A stretch of DNA of 64,000 nt from Lentzea kentuckyensis (lineage in GTDB: Bacteria; Actinomycetota; Actinomycetes; Mycobacteriales; Pseudonocardiaceae), in NCBI RefSeq assembly GCF_002150765.1, contig NZ_MUYM01000017.1:62001-126000 (forward strand), written 5' to 3'. A program made the translations under genes and the position numbers. A model generated the notes under the pieces. The model was not told the DNA's origin and did not search any database. It was given only the letters and a program-made list of their open reading frames with translations. Below, piece after piece: positions 28,409 to 38,326 of this stretch. How positions within the stretch are numbered: position 1 is the first letter of the stretch; the number at the start of each line of letters is the position of its first letter.

Positions 28409-28428
28409 CTTTGTCCTTAGTTTCCGAA

Positions 28429-28458
28429 CTGACCCCGGCAACCCTGCGCCGGGTTCAG
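28429..28458 (+). promoter_or_regulatory. Hairpin in the 5' leader of the protease gene
   Basis: Arms 28429-28439 and 28448-28458 pair over 11 positions with one mismatch (CTGACCCCGGC with GCCGGGTTCAG) around an 8-base loop. The 3' arm touches the AGGAAGGG ribosome site of the protease, so folding could affect translation or mRNA stability. No known riboswitch is recognised. Confidence 0.45.
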
Positions 28459-28474
28459 GAAGGGAAACTCAACG

Positions 28475-29245
28475 ATGAGGGCACGTTCGTTGTTCTCCGC
28501 AGTCGTCGTGGCCGCGGGCGCCCTGCTCGCCTCGGCCGCCGCGGCCACCGCGGCTCCTGCTCCCACCGCCGACGGCGAGGTCTCGCCGATGATCGTCGGC
28601 GGCACCAACGCCTCTCAGGTCTACCCGTTCATGGTGTCGCTGCAGAGCACCTCCGGCAGCCACTTCTGCGGTGCGTCGCTGATCAAGGCCAACTGGGTCG
28701 TCACGGCGAAGCACTGCGTCCAGGGCTCGTCGGCGGCGTCGATCCGCACCCGGATCGGCACGACCAACCGCACCAGCGGCGGCACCACCACGGGCGCCTC
28801 GCGGATCATCACGCACCCGTCGGCCGACCTGGCGCTGGTGCAGCTCAACACCTCGGTCAGCCAGGCCCCGATCGCCATCTCGGCGGCGTCCGGCCCGGTC
28901 GGCACCGCGACCCGCATCATCGGCTGGGGCCAGACCTGCCCGACCCGCGGCGGCTGTGGTGCTCCGGTGACCCTGCAGGAGCTCAACACCTCGATCGTCG
29001 CGGACAGCCGTTGCTCCGGCATCGCCGCCGCGTCGGAGATCTGCACGAACAACACCGGTGGCAACAAGGGCGCCTGCTACGGCGACTCGGGTGGCCCGCA
29101 GGTGAAGTCCGTGTCCGGTCGCTGGGAGCTCATCGGCGCGACCAGCCGCTCCGGTGGCGGCGCGACCTGCGCGACCGCTCCGTCGATCTACGTGGACGTC
29201 TCGTACTACCGCTCGTGGGTCAGCACCAACGTGGGTGGCCTGTAG
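28475..29245 (+). CDS. Secreted trypsin-like serine protease (S1 family)
   Basis: This 256-aa secreted protease has a Sec signal peptide ending around [11 protein letters not shown], a short propeptide, then the mature start MIVGGTNAS. Catalytic triad: His in VVTAKHCVQ, Asp in SADLALVQL, Ser in CYGDSGGP. Paired Cys ([36 protein letters not shown]) fit the disulfides of streptomycete trypsins. The residue at S1 bottom position ([12 protein letters not shown]) is not the usual Asp, so specificity may not be strictly tryptic. GGAAGGG ribosome site. Likely an extracellular nutrient or developmental protease. Confidence 0.9.
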   Translation: MRARSLFSAVVVAAGALLASAAAATAAPAPTADGEVSPMIVGGTNASQVYPFMVSLQSTSGSHFCGASLIKANWVVTAKHCVQGSSAASIRTRIGTTNRTSGGTTTGASRIITHPSADLALVQLNTSVSQAPIAISAASGPVGTATRIIGWGQTCPTRGGCGAPVTLQELNTSIVADSRCSGIAAASEICTNNTGGNKGACYGDSGGPQVKSVSGRWELIGATSRSGGGATCATAPSIYVDVSYYRSWVSTNVGGL

Positions 29246-29262
29246 TCCGCTGAACGCATTCC

Positions 29263-29300
29263 GAGGGCCCGTCTCCCAACTGTTACGGAGGCGGGCCCTC
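29263..29300 (+). terminator. Intrinsic terminator after the protease gene
   Basis: A 14-bp stem (29263-29276 with 29287-29300) with one G-U pair and a 10-base loop follows the protease stop by 17 bases. The 3' flank TGCTTTG is only weakly T-rich. Confidence 0.7.
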
Positions 29301-29368
29301 TGCTTTGCAACCTGAGTGATCGTCCGGTCGTCTACTTCGGCAAAGGATGAATCACCAGGGGGTACGCG

Positions 29369-29920
29369 ATGCGGATGTTGCTCGCAGCGGTCGCGTTGAT
29401 GTCGGTGGCGGGGTGCGCGCAGGGGGCCGTGCACGCTGAGACGCCTGCGGCGCCACCAACTTCTTCGACTGTTCAGTCGTCTTCTTCTTCGCCGCCGCCG
29501 TCTCCCGCACCGTCGTCGGAGACGCCGGCACCGCCTCCTCCCCCGCCACCACCGCCGCCGGTCGTGAAGCCGACGCCGTGCACGATCAGCGACGGCGCGT
29601 GCATCCAGCTCTCCACGAACCAGTCGTGGATCGTGCGTGGCGACAAGATCGTCCACGGCCCGAGCCCGATCACGCACGGGCGCAGGGGCTTCGAGACGCC
29701 GCTCGGCAACTTCCCGGTGCTGCGCAAGGTGAAGGACGAGTGGAGCCGGCCGTACAACGCGCCCATGCCGTGGTCGACGTACTTCACCGAGAGCGGCATC
29801 GCGTTCCACGAGGGCTCGCTGGACGTCCCGTCGCACGGTTGCATCCACCTGGACCCGGCGGCGGCCCAGTACTACTTCACCAACCTCTCGATCGGCGACA
29901 CCGTTCAAGTGGTCTCATGA
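29369..29920 (+). CDS. L,D-transpeptidase (YkuD) lipoprotein with proline-rich linker
   Basis: This 183-aa protein has a lipobox (LMSVAGCAQG) at residue ~15, then a Ser/Pro linker including a run of ten prolines. The YkuD catalytic domain is of the short type that ends SHGCIHLDP; the Cys and preceding His-Gly are catalytic. ITHGRRGFETPLGNFPVLRK is the substrate-loop region. It would form 3-3 cross-links or anchor proteins on peptidoglycan, standing off the membrane on the linker. The next gene is a linkerless paralog, showing local duplication. Confidence 0.85.
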   Translation: MRMLLAAVALMSVAGCAQGAVHAETPAAPPTSSTVQSSSSSPPPSPAPSSETPAPPPPPPPPPPVVKPTPCTISDGACIQLSTNQSWIVRGDKIVHGPSPITHGRRGFETPLGNFPVLRKVKDEWSRPYNAPMPWSTYFTESGIAFHEGSLDVPSHGCIHLDPAAAQYYFTNLSIGDTVQVVS

Positions 29921-29968
29921 TTCAGATCACTCGGTAATGGTTACTCCACTACCGAGGGGTGATGTGAG

Positions 29969-30379
29969 ATGCGAGTTCTGATCGCGACGGTGCTCCTGAT
30001 CCTCGGTTTCGCGGTACCCGCGCAAGCTCAGGCGGGATGCACCGTCTACAACGGAGCGTGCCTGGTGAAGTCCACCAACCAGGCGTGGCTGGTGTTCAAC
30101 GGCAATACGAGCTACGGCCCGGTGCCGATCAGTCACGGCAAGCCGGGGTACGAGACCCCGGTGGGCACGTTCTCGGTGCTGCGCAAGGTGAAGAACGACT
30201 GGAGCGTCCCCTACAACGGCCCGATGCCGAACGCGGTGTACTTCACCACGACCGGTATCGCTTTCCACCAGGGTGACACCGGAGTCCAGTCGCACGGCTG
30301 CATCCGGCTGTCCGCCGATGCGTCGCTGGTGTTCTACGACAACCTGATGATCGGCGAGAAGGTCCAGGTGCTGCCGTAA
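29969..30379 (+). CDS. L,D-transpeptidase (YkuD), secreted
   Basis: This 136-aa protein has a cleavable signal peptide (AVPAQAQAG) and one YkuD domain with catalytic SHGCIRLSAD. It parallels the preceding lipoprotein closely (ISHGKPGYETPVGTFSVLRK; VPYNGPMPNAVYF; GIAFHQG). The two are therefore tandem duplicates that differ in anchoring: one membrane-tethered, one soluble. A 7-bp stem (29930-29936 with 29950-29956) lies between them. Ribosome site GAGGGGTGATGTGAG precedes ATG 29969. Peptidoglycan remodelling is inferred from the family. Confidence 0.85.
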   Translation: MRVLIATVLLILGFAVPAQAQAGCTVYNGACLVKSTNQAWLVFNGNTSYGPVPISHGKPGYETPVGTFSVLRKVKNDWSVPYNGPMPNAVYFTTTGIAFHQGDTGVQSHGCIRLSADASLVFYDNLMIGEKVQVLP

Positions 30380-30391
30380 TCGTTGCTGTGC

Positions 30392-30419
30392 AGGGCCTGG
30401 CCGGCACCGGTCAGGCCCT
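30392..30419. terminator. Bidirectional hairpin terminator
   Basis: Stem 30392-30404 with 30407-30419 pairs over 13 positions with one G-U. It sits between the convergent transpeptidase and lipoprotein genes, ending one base before the lipoprotein stop codon. No long T-run follows. Confidence 0.6.
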
Positions 30420-30854
30420 CTAGCAGCTGGCCCGCTTCTGCGCGAACTCGTCCGCGGTGAGGTACTCGTCCTCGTACTTGACCTTGCCGTCCTTCAGCTG
30501 GTCGAGCGTGAACTCCACGACGGGTGTGCTGCCGTCGCTGCGCCGCACGGACGCCTGCAGAAGCCGATCACCCGCCTGGGGCTGCCAGGCCACCTTCTCC
30601 TCCGCGCCCTCGGGCTTCTGACCGACGGTGACCTCGCGGAGCGGGACCGGTCGCGCGAACTCGATCCGCCAGATCTCCGCGTTGTCGTTCGCCGCCCGAA
30701 TCCACATCGCCGCCACGTCCGGCGCACCGCAGACGGTGTCGACGAGCCGCGGCAACCCGGTCGGCGTGAGCTTCGCGCCCCAGGTGTGGGTGGAAGAGCA
30801 CCCACCGAGCGCAGTTACGGCGGCAAGTACCGCGACCAGCTTCAACCGGGACAT
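30420..30854 (-). CDS. Putative lipoprotein of unknown function
   Basis: This 144-aa product has a lipoprotein signal (MSRLKLVAVLAAVTALGGCSS). The mature part includes AMWIRAANDNAEIWRIEFA, two short beta-type stretches (PVPLREVTVGQKPEG, LLQASVRRSDGS), and an acidic end YEDEYLTADEFAQKRASC whose final Cys could pair with VCGAPD. The ATG at 30854 has a GAGGAG ribosome site and lies 10 bases after the stop of the upstream gene, so the two are probably co-transcribed. I do not recognise the family. Confidence 0.7.
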   Translation of the reverse strand: MSRLKLVAVLAAVTALGGCSSTHTWGAKLTPTGLPRLVDTVCGAPDVAAMWIRAANDNAEIWRIEFARPVPLREVTVGQKPEGAEEKVAWQPQAGDRLLQASVRRSDGSTPVVEFTLDQLKDGKVKYEDEYLTADEFAQKRASC

Positions 30855-30864
30855 CCTGGGCTCC

Positions 30865-31620
30865 TCAACCGATGGCTGCCCACCAGCATCCCTCATCGCG
30901 TCCCATGACCGAGACGCGGCCCGCGAGACCCGTGGGCAGCCAGCCGGTGAGCCGTTCGAGCTCCTTGCCGACCACGACCAGCGCCGTACCGGAATCCGCG
31001 GACAGGTTGTCCAGCAACACCGGCACGTCCACCGCGCTGAAGTCCACATCGGACACCGGACGTCCTGCCGGGTCCCGGTTCGGCCGGACCACCCGCCAGT
31101 CCTCGTAGCGCTCCCACGGGACTTCCTCGGCCGGCAGCGAGGCCATGAACTCGTCCGATGCCATGCGCGGCGACACGAGCGCGATCGTCCCGCCGAACCG
31201 CCCCGCCAGCGTGCTCAGCCGCAGCGGGTGCTCGAGCCCCTTCGGTTCCGCCCTGGTCCGCACGTACGGCACACCGAGCCGGCGCGCGACCCGTTCGACC
31301 GTGGCGTGCACACCGTCCTCCAGCGCGGTCACGACCAGTTCGACGTCCCGCGAGCGGTTGAGCGCGTCCGGCAGGGCGAGCTGCGCCACCGTGAACCCCG
31401 CCAACACCCCGATGTCGGGCACCAGCCGGCTCGGCAGCGTCAGCTCGACCAGCACGTCCGAGCCCCAGCCCGACGTGTCGACCTCGGCGTTGACCCGGCT
31501 TTCCACCAGGTCGGACAGCGGCTGCCAGTAGACCGTGCGGGGCCGCTCCCGCGTGGCCGGCCCCGCCCACCACGGCGTGCCGGGCACCACGTCGGCCCAA
31601 TAGACGTGAATCACGAACAT
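30865..31620 (-). CDS. Hypothetical protein, 251 aa
   Basis: This soluble protein has no signal peptide and is rich in Trp near the start (VYWADVVPGTPWWAGP) and end. The middle (VELVVTALEDGVHATVERVARRLGVPY) looks like an alpha/beta segment. The end VLLDNLSADSGTALVVVGKELERL suggests a ligand-binding fold, but no motif identifies it. It is upstream of, and 10 bases from, the lipoprotein gene. It is 59 bases downstream of the amino acid dehydrogenase stop, so all three could share a transcript. Confidence 0.65.
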   Translation of the reverse strand: MFVIHVYWADVVPGTPWWAGPATRERPRTVYWQPLSDLVESRVNAEVDTSGWGSDVLVELTLPSRLVPDIGVLAGFTVAQLALPDALNRSRDVELVVTALEDGVHATVERVARRLGVPYVRTRAEPKGLEHPLRLSTLAGRFGGTIALVSPRMASDEFMASLPAEEVPWERYEDWRVVRPNRDPAGRPVSDVDFSAVDVPVLLDNLSADSGTALVVVGKELERLTGWLPTGLAGRVSVMGRDEGCWWAAIG

Positions 31621-31679
31621 CCCCCCAGGACCTGTCGGCTGGGGAGTCTATGGGCCGCCGCCGACGCGCCGCTGACGTA

Positions 31680-32621
31680 TCACTGGCGCGTTCCGAGGAG
31701 CTTCCCGACCGTCGCCTCGATGTCGTCGACCCTCTTGAGCGCCGTCTCGTGGTCGGCCCCGTCGTCCTCCCTGGCCAGCGTGTAGATCACCCCGCCGGCA
31801 CTGGCGACGTGGTCGGGAACCCAGACGATGCCGCGTTGCGCGAGCAGGCCGGCCACGCTGTCGTCGGTGAGCTGGTTGTTGGCGGGGCCGACGATCAGCC
31901 GGACGTCCAGCTGTGCCACCGTTTCCGGACTCAGCACCCCGCCCACCGCGGCGGGGACGAGCACGTCGGCCTTGATCCGGTACGCCTGATCCGGCTCCAC
32001 CCAGCCGAACTCGTCCGTGCGCCTGCCTCCGTCCACATCGGACACGATGACCTCCGCGCCTTCGAGCCCTCTGGCGATCAGCTCCCCCACCGAACCGAAC
32101 CCGCTGATCACCACCTTGCGACCAGTGAGGTCGGGCGTGCCGAAGACGTGCTGCGACGCCGCTTTCAGCGCGGCCAGCACACCCCGCGCCGTGGGCCCGC
32201 TCGACGAACCCGTGCCTCCCTGTTCCTCCGGCAGGCAATAGGCATGCGGGGTGAGTTCCCTCAGCACCGCCATGTCGTCCGGCCCCGTGCCGACGTCCGG
32301 ACCCGCGCGGTAGGCGCCACCGAACTCGTTGATCAGGTCGGCGTGGTCGAGCAGCACCTGGCGGCGCAGTGCCGGCGTGAGCGGCCGGTCGACGACGATC
32401 ACGCTTTTGGCCCCGCCGTGGGGAATTCCGGCGGCCGCGCACTTGAGCGTCATCGCCTTCGAGAGCCGCAGCACGTCCGTGACGGCGTCGGTGATCTGGT
32501 CGTAGGGCTTCATCCGGCACCCGCCGACCGCCGGCCCCGCCTCGGTCGAGTGCAGCGCGACCATCGTGGTCATCCCCGATCGCTTCCCGGTGCGGACGAC
32601 CAGCTGCTCGTGTTCCCACAT
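31680..32621 (-). CDS. Leucine/valine dehydrogenase-type amino acid dehydrogenase
   Basis: This 313-aa member of the Glu/Leu/Phe/Val dehydrogenase family is smaller than typical (~350-370) because the N-terminus is short. The substrate domain has TEAGPAVGGCRMKPY, LKCAAAGIPHGGAKSVIV (catalytic Lys region) and AGPDVGTGPDDM. The Rossmann domain has ISGFGSVGELIARGLE, and the end has GPANNQLTDD. It oxidatively deaminates a branched-chain amino acid with NAD(P). The ATG at 32621 has GGGAGG. It is divergent from an Lrp-type regulator, the usual genetic setting for catabolic dehydrogenases of this family. Confidence 0.85.
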   Translation of the reverse strand: MWEHEQLVVRTGKRSGMTTMVALHSTEAGPAVGGCRMKPYDQITDAVTDVLRLSKAMTLKCAAAGIPHGGAKSVIVVDRPLTPALRRQVLLDHADLINEFGGAYRAGPDVGTGPDDMAVLRELTPHAYCLPEEQGGTGSSSGPTARGVLAALKAASQHVFGTPDLTGRKVVISGFGSVGELIARGLEGAEVIVSDVDGGRRTDEFGWVEPDQAYRIKADVLVPAAVGGVLSPETVAQLDVRLIVGPANNQLTDDSVAGLLAQRGIVWVPDHVASAGGVIYTLAREDDGADHETALKRVDDIEATVGKLLGTRQ

Positions 32622-32730
32622 CTGCGTTCCTCCCGAACTTCCGCCATGCTCCGGCCTCGAAGTTAGGGTGATCGGCAGCTGCAGCGGCGCACTGGCGAAC
32701 AACATTCGGCAACCAGGTCCAGGGAGCGAG

Positions 32731-33192
32731 ATGGACGAACTTGATTCGGCGATCGTGCGGGAACTGCAGCGCGATGCCCGGCAGTCGAACCGCGACATCG
32801 CACGCAAGGTGGGCGTGGCGCCGTCCACGAGTCTCGAACGCATCCGGCTGCTGCGCGAGCGCGGCGTGATCCGCGGCTACCACGCCGACATCGCCCCGTC
32901 CGCGCTGAACCGCGGCGTGCAGGCGCTGGTGTCGGTGCAGGTACGCCCGTTGAGCCGAGCCGTCATCGACAACTTCAAGACCTTCGCGGCCGGGCTGCCC
33001 GAGGTGACGGCGGTGTTCGTGATGGCGGGAAGCGACGACTTCGTCATCCACGTGGGCGCTCAGGACAACGAGCACCTGCACGCGTTCCTGGTCGACCGGT
33101 TGAGCCAGCGCAAGGAGATCCTCGGCTGGCGCACGTCGATCATCTTCCAGCACCTGGCGAAGCACGATCCGGCACCGCTGCCAGAGGCCTGA
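32731..33192 (+). CDS. Lrp/AsnC-family regulator
   Basis: This 153-aa protein has an N-terminal HTH (LDSAIVRELQRDARQSNRDI, then KVGVAPSTSLERIRLLRERG) and a C-terminal RAM ligand domain (LPEVTAVFVMAGSDDFVIHV). ATG 32731 is preceded by AGGGAGCGAG. It is divergent from the amino acid dehydrogenase across 109 bases, so it probably senses a branched-chain amino acid and controls that gene. The operator is not resolved by eye. Confidence 0.9.
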   Translation: MDELDSAIVRELQRDARQSNRDIARKVGVAPSTSLERIRLLRERGVIRGYHADIAPSALNRGVQALVSVQVRPLSRAVIDNFKTFAAGLPEVTAVFVMAGSDDFVIHVGAQDNEHLHAFLVDRLSQRKEILGWRTSIIFQHLAKHDPAPLPEA

Positions 33193-33209
33193 CAGCGGTG
33201 CCGGATCGC

Positions 33210-34178
33210 TCAGCCGGCGTCGCTGGAATGCCCGGGGAAGAGGTGCGCGGACGGGTTGAGCATCACCGCGATGTTGTTCACCGCGGTCGCCGCCTCGCCG
33301 AACCCGGTGGCGATGAGCTTGACCTTGCCGGGGTACTGCGCGACGTCGCCCGCCGCGTACACCCGGTCCAGCCTGGTCTTCATCGTGGTGTCGACGACCA
33401 CCGCGCGGTGGTCGAGCTCAAGCCCCCACGACTCGATCGGCCCGAGGTCGGCGGTGAACCCGAGCGCCGCGACAACTGTCTGCGCGGGCAACGTCTTCAC
33501 GTCCTCACCCTTGACCTTGACGTCCACTTCGGACAGTGGCTCACCGCGCAGCGCCAGCACCTCGGCGTCCGTGATGATCTCGACGCCGAGCTCCCGCACC
33601 TGCCGCACGGTCGCCGCGTGGGCCCGGAAGTTGGCCCTGCGGTGGACGATCGAGACGCTGGCGGCGATCGGGTGCAGCGCCAGCGCCCAGTCGAACGCCG
33701 AGTCGCCACCGCCCACGATCACCACGTGCTGCCCCGCGTGCTCGGCGAGAACCGGCACGAAATGCACCATCCCGCGCCCCAGCCAGCCGTCGCCCGCCGG
33801 CAGCGGTCGCGGGTTGAACTCGCCCATGCCGGCCGTGATCAGCACGGCCTTGGTCCTGATCACCGACCCGTCCGCGAGACCGATCCGCAGACCGTCCTCA
33901 ATGGACTCACAAGTGCGGGCCTGATGCCCGAGCAGATAGGTCGGCTTGAACTGCCCAGCCTGCTCCACCAGGCCGTTGACGAGGTCGCGCCCGCGCACCG
34001 CGGGAAACCCGGCCACGTCGAAAATCATCTTCTCCGGATACATCGCCGTCACCTGACCGCCTGGCTCTGGCAGCGCGTCGACCACAGCGACGTTCAGTTC
34101 CCGGAAGCCTGCGTAATAAGCGGCGAACAACCCCGTGGGACCAGCGCCCACGATGAGGAGGTCGACGTCACGCTCCAT
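33210..34178 (-). CDS. FAD-dependent ferredoxin/flavodoxin-NADP reductase-like enzyme (YumC type)
   Basis: This 322-aa two-dinucleotide-domain flavoprotein has FAD motif LLIVGAGPTGLFAAYYAG at the start, GGQVTAMYPEK, and the NAD(P) motif VVIVGGGDSAFDWALAL. The FAD-binding end YAAGDVAQYPGKVKLIATG is also present. It resembles thioredoxin reductase but lacks the CxxC redox pair between the domains, as in the TrxR-like ferredoxin-NADP reductases of Firmicutes and actinobacteria. ATG at 34178. It is divergent from fumC across 63 bases and convergent with the Lrp gene. The exact electron partner is unknown. Confidence 0.85.
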   Translation of the reverse strand: MERDVDLLIVGAGPTGLFAAYYAGFRELNVAVVDALPEPGGQVTAMYPEKMIFDVAGFPAVRGRDLVNGLVEQAGQFKPTYLLGHQARTCESIEDGLRIGLADGSVIRTKAVLITAGMGEFNPRPLPAGDGWLGRGMVHFVPVLAEHAGQHVVIVGGGDSAFDWALALHPIAASVSIVHRRANFRAHAATVRQVRELGVEIITDAEVLALRGEPLSEVDVKVKGEDVKTLPAQTVVAALGFTADLGPIESWGLELDHRAVVVDTTMKTRLDRVYAAGDVAQYPGKVKLIATGFGEAATAVNNIAVMLNPSAHLFPGHSSDAG

Positions 34179-34241
34179 GAGTGGTGCCCTTCTGCCAGTG
34201 GTGGGTGGCAGTGCTGTGATCGACGATAGAGACTCGGAGGT

Positions 34242-35636
<1,395 letters not shown>

Positions 35637-35750
35637 TCTCCGGTCGCGGGGGCGCTCGAGCACCCTCGCGATCTGGAATACGGCTAACGTCCGTCGCGAC
35701 CCGGACGACGTTGGAGTGCCCGCCCACTCCGACCTCGGGAGCCGCGCCAG

Positions 35751-38324
35751 ATGCAGAAGACGAAGAAGGCGTTGCGGCTTCTCGGCACCCTCGTGCTTCT
35801 AGCACTTCTGGCTCTCACCATGCTCGCGACGGAATCCGCAGTGGACCACGGACAATCATGGATTGCCGGAACCGGCACATCGGAGACTCTGTCGGACGAG
35901 GACTCGGCACAGAGGGCCATCGCCCGCAATTTCGATCCCGTCAGAAGCCCCGGCGCCTTCCCTGCCGACTATCAGTGCGTTGATCAGACCAAGCGCCTGA
36001 TCAGCAGCTGGAAAACTCAGATCAACGTCAACCCCACTACGAAAGGAAGCGACGTCGACGTCAAGTTCACGCTGGAGACCGCCAACCCGGGAATTTTGAC
36101 AGATTGCCTGCGCAGCCCGGGCTTCATCGGCGACGTGGAGTTCATCAGGAACCATTTCGGCAGAATCAGGGTGATGCCTTGGGGTAAGGACCTGGACGTG
36201 GTGCCGAGCGCGATATCGGTCATCGCCGAGGCTGGAAGTGACAGCGCTACGGTCACAGCGACCGGCAGGACCACAGTACCCAGCGGCACCCTGAGCATAC
36301 AGATCCTTGCTGCATATGGCCCGAAGAATGGCATGCTACTGGGCGAGATCATCGTCTCGGCGACGAACGCGTCGATCACCGGCGCAGAAGGCGCCACAAT
36401 TCGAAGGCAGGACGCGACGAATGTGGAGTTCACACTGGTCCCTCCCGGCACAGAAATAAGCCTCACCCTGTTCCCACAGATAGAACAAGAAGGCACGATC
36501 GCCAAGCCCGAAGACACCTGGAACAGGATCCTACTCATCCCCCTAGTCGGATTGACCCCGTGGTTGGCATTTCTGCTCATCACCAGGAAAAACACGACCA
36601 CCGCACCTCAGACCATGCGAAAACTCTTCGGATGGCTGATCCTTCCGGTTGCTTCCACCAGTTTGTTCACATACTACTTGCCCTACGATCAAACAGAGAG
36701 CATATTAACCATCCTTTTCGTGTCCATACCAGCCGCACTGTTGCTGACATTCACGCGCATGGATCTGACGCGAACCAGGCCGCTCACAATCATTCTCGGC
36801 GCTATTTGCGCGATCGCCGCACTCGCGCTGGTCGGGATATATCCTGATGGCACAAAGGTGAGGTATCTCGACCTCGCCCTATTCGCGGCGCTCGGCGTGG
36901 CCACCGCCGCGCTACTGCCCGTGCTGGGCGATTGGCGCCGCGGCTTGTTGTTCGGAGCGGCCTGTCTGACAGGTGTGGTGGCACTGCGGAGCATCGTGTT
37001 TCCCTTTTCCTACCTCTCTCCGATCGGGCTGGCACCGTGGGCGATAGTCACGTATGTCGTCGTGCGCCGGTGGCACGGCGGACGGGCACTGGCCGCCACT
37101 TGTGCTGCTCTCACCTTGCTCTGTATGTCCCCCGTGCAGCTCGCACTTGCGAACTGGTCGTCGCTGACTCTTGACGTGCTGAACTTCAGCAGAGATCTCA
37201 GCTATGCCTCCAGCATCGCCAGGTCGATGCTGGAGGCGAGCAAGCTGGTGTTGTTCGCCTATCTCGCCCGCCGACTGTGGCTGGCCCGCGATAGACCGGG
37301 CGAACTCGACAACACGATCCTCAAAGCCGCGGCGATCGGCTGTGTACTGGTGGTCGCACGAGACTCGGACACCTGGTACCGCTACGCCGGGCTGGCCGTG
37401 GCGGCGTACCTGACAGTCGCGCTCATGGTGCTGATCCAGAACGACCGCAACTCGGTCCGACTGGCCTCGGTCACGCCCTCCGCACACGCGAGGCTGCTCC
37501 GCCTCGACGCGCGCCGAAGATCAATGCTGGACTACGCCACCACGCACCACCGCACGGCACGGGCGAAAGTGGCCGCCCACGAAGTCACTCCAGAAGACGC
37601 GATGGCGACGCAACGGACTCTCGACTCCGGTGCAGGTCTGTTCCGTCCACGGGACAGCGCAGGAGTGATGCTGTTGCGAGCGGCACAAGGTTCGGCCGGC
37701 GGCAACCCACCAGGCCGCAACGCACTGTTCGGAGCGTTGGCGGGCGCACTCATCAGCCTGCCGTTCGCCGTCTACGAAGCATTGCCCTTGATCAGGTCCA
37801 TCCTCGGCGAAGTGGAACAGGTCAGGGTCGGCGCACCGCTGCTCATGGCGATCGAGGGTGCCCAGCACTTCCGCTGGACCGTGTACGCGGCCCTTTTCGG
37901 CTACTTCTACCCGGCGATCCGCTGCGCGACGCCGACCACGAAAGCGATGGCCCTGCTGGCCGTCGTGCTCCCGGCAGAGCTGATCGCCATCGACTTCACC
38001 ACCCCGATGAGCACGTTCCTGCCCGCTGCCGCGATCAAGACCGGCTTCGCGCTGTTCTTCTGTCTCAGCCTCGGCCTCACGTGGGAGTGGTGGCTAGCGC
38101 GCGCCGCCAGCGTGCGCTGGGGCCGCATCCGCGACTTCACCAGGCTGAAGTCGTTCCTGGTGCCGGTGTCGACCATAGTCATCGCAGGCGTGACGGCACT
38201 GGCCACCGGCTTCGCGAGCGTCGCAGTGCAGGAACTTCTGCAGCCACCGCCGGCCAAGCCGGTGCAGCAACCCACGTCGTCGGTCTCGACCTCACCGAGT
38301 ACGCCGCCGCCACCGGCCAAGTGA
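35751..38324 (+). CDS. Large polytopic membrane protein of unknown function (857 aa)
   Basis: The N-terminus has a signal-anchor helix (LGTLVLLALLALTMLATESA), then a ~230-residue extracytoplasmic region with beta-type segments and two Cys (YQCVDQT, TDCLRSP). From ~270 onward there are about 12-14 hydrophobic segments interrupted by a basic cytoplasmic loop (~580-640, HARLLRLDARRRSMLDYATT). The tail is Pro/Ser-rich. No catalytic motif is recognised. The 5' half is visibly poorer in G+C than its neighbours and uses rarer A/T-ending codons (for example around 36650-36740), hinting at later acquisition. It sits between fumC and hemolysin III, which are near neighbours in mycobacteria. Confidence 0.75.
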   Translation: MQKTKKALRLLGTLVLLALLALTMLATESAVDHGQSWIAGTGTSETLSDEDSAQRAIARNFDPVRSPGAFPADYQCVDQTKRLISSWKTQINVNPTTKGSDVDVKFTLETANPGILTDCLRSPGFIGDVEFIRNHFGRIRVMPWGKDLDVVPSAISVIAEAGSDSATVTATGRTTVPSGTLSIQILAAYGPKNGMLLGEIIVSATNASITGAEGATIRRQDATNVEFTLVPPGTEISLTLFPQIEQEGTIAKPEDTWNRILLIPLVGLTPWLAFLLITRKNTTTAPQTMRKLFGWLILPVASTSLFTYYLPYDQTESILTILFVSIPAALLLTFTRMDLTRTRPLTIILGAICAIAALALVGIYPDGTKVRYLDLALFAALGVATAALLPVLGDWRRGLLFGAACLTGVVALRSIVFPFSYLSPIGLAPWAIVTYVVVRRWHGGRALAATCAALTLLCMSPVQLALANWSSLTLDVLNFSRDLSYASSIARSMLEASKLVLFAYLARRLWLARDRPGELDNTILKAAAIGCVLVVARDSDTWYRYAGLAVAAYLTVALMVLIQNDRNSVRLASVTPSAHARLLRLDARRRSMLDYATTHHRTARAKVAAHEVTPEDAMATQRTLDSGAGLFRPRDSAGVMLLRAAQGSAGGNPPGRNALFGALAGALISLPFAVYEALPLIRSILGEVEQVRVGAPLLMAIEGAQHFRWTVYAALFGYFYPAIRCATPTTKAMALLAVVLPAELIAIDFTTPMSTFLPAAAIKTGFALFFCLSLGLTWEWWLARAASVRWGRIRDFTRLKSFLVPVSTIVIAGVTALATGFASVAVQELLQPPPAKPVQQPTSSVSTSPSTPPPPAK

Positions 38325-38326
38325 TG

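Noticed and set aside
29455..29575. C-rich simple repeat before the YkuD domain
   Set aside because: It encodes the Ser/Pro linker of the lipoprotein transpeptidase in frame.
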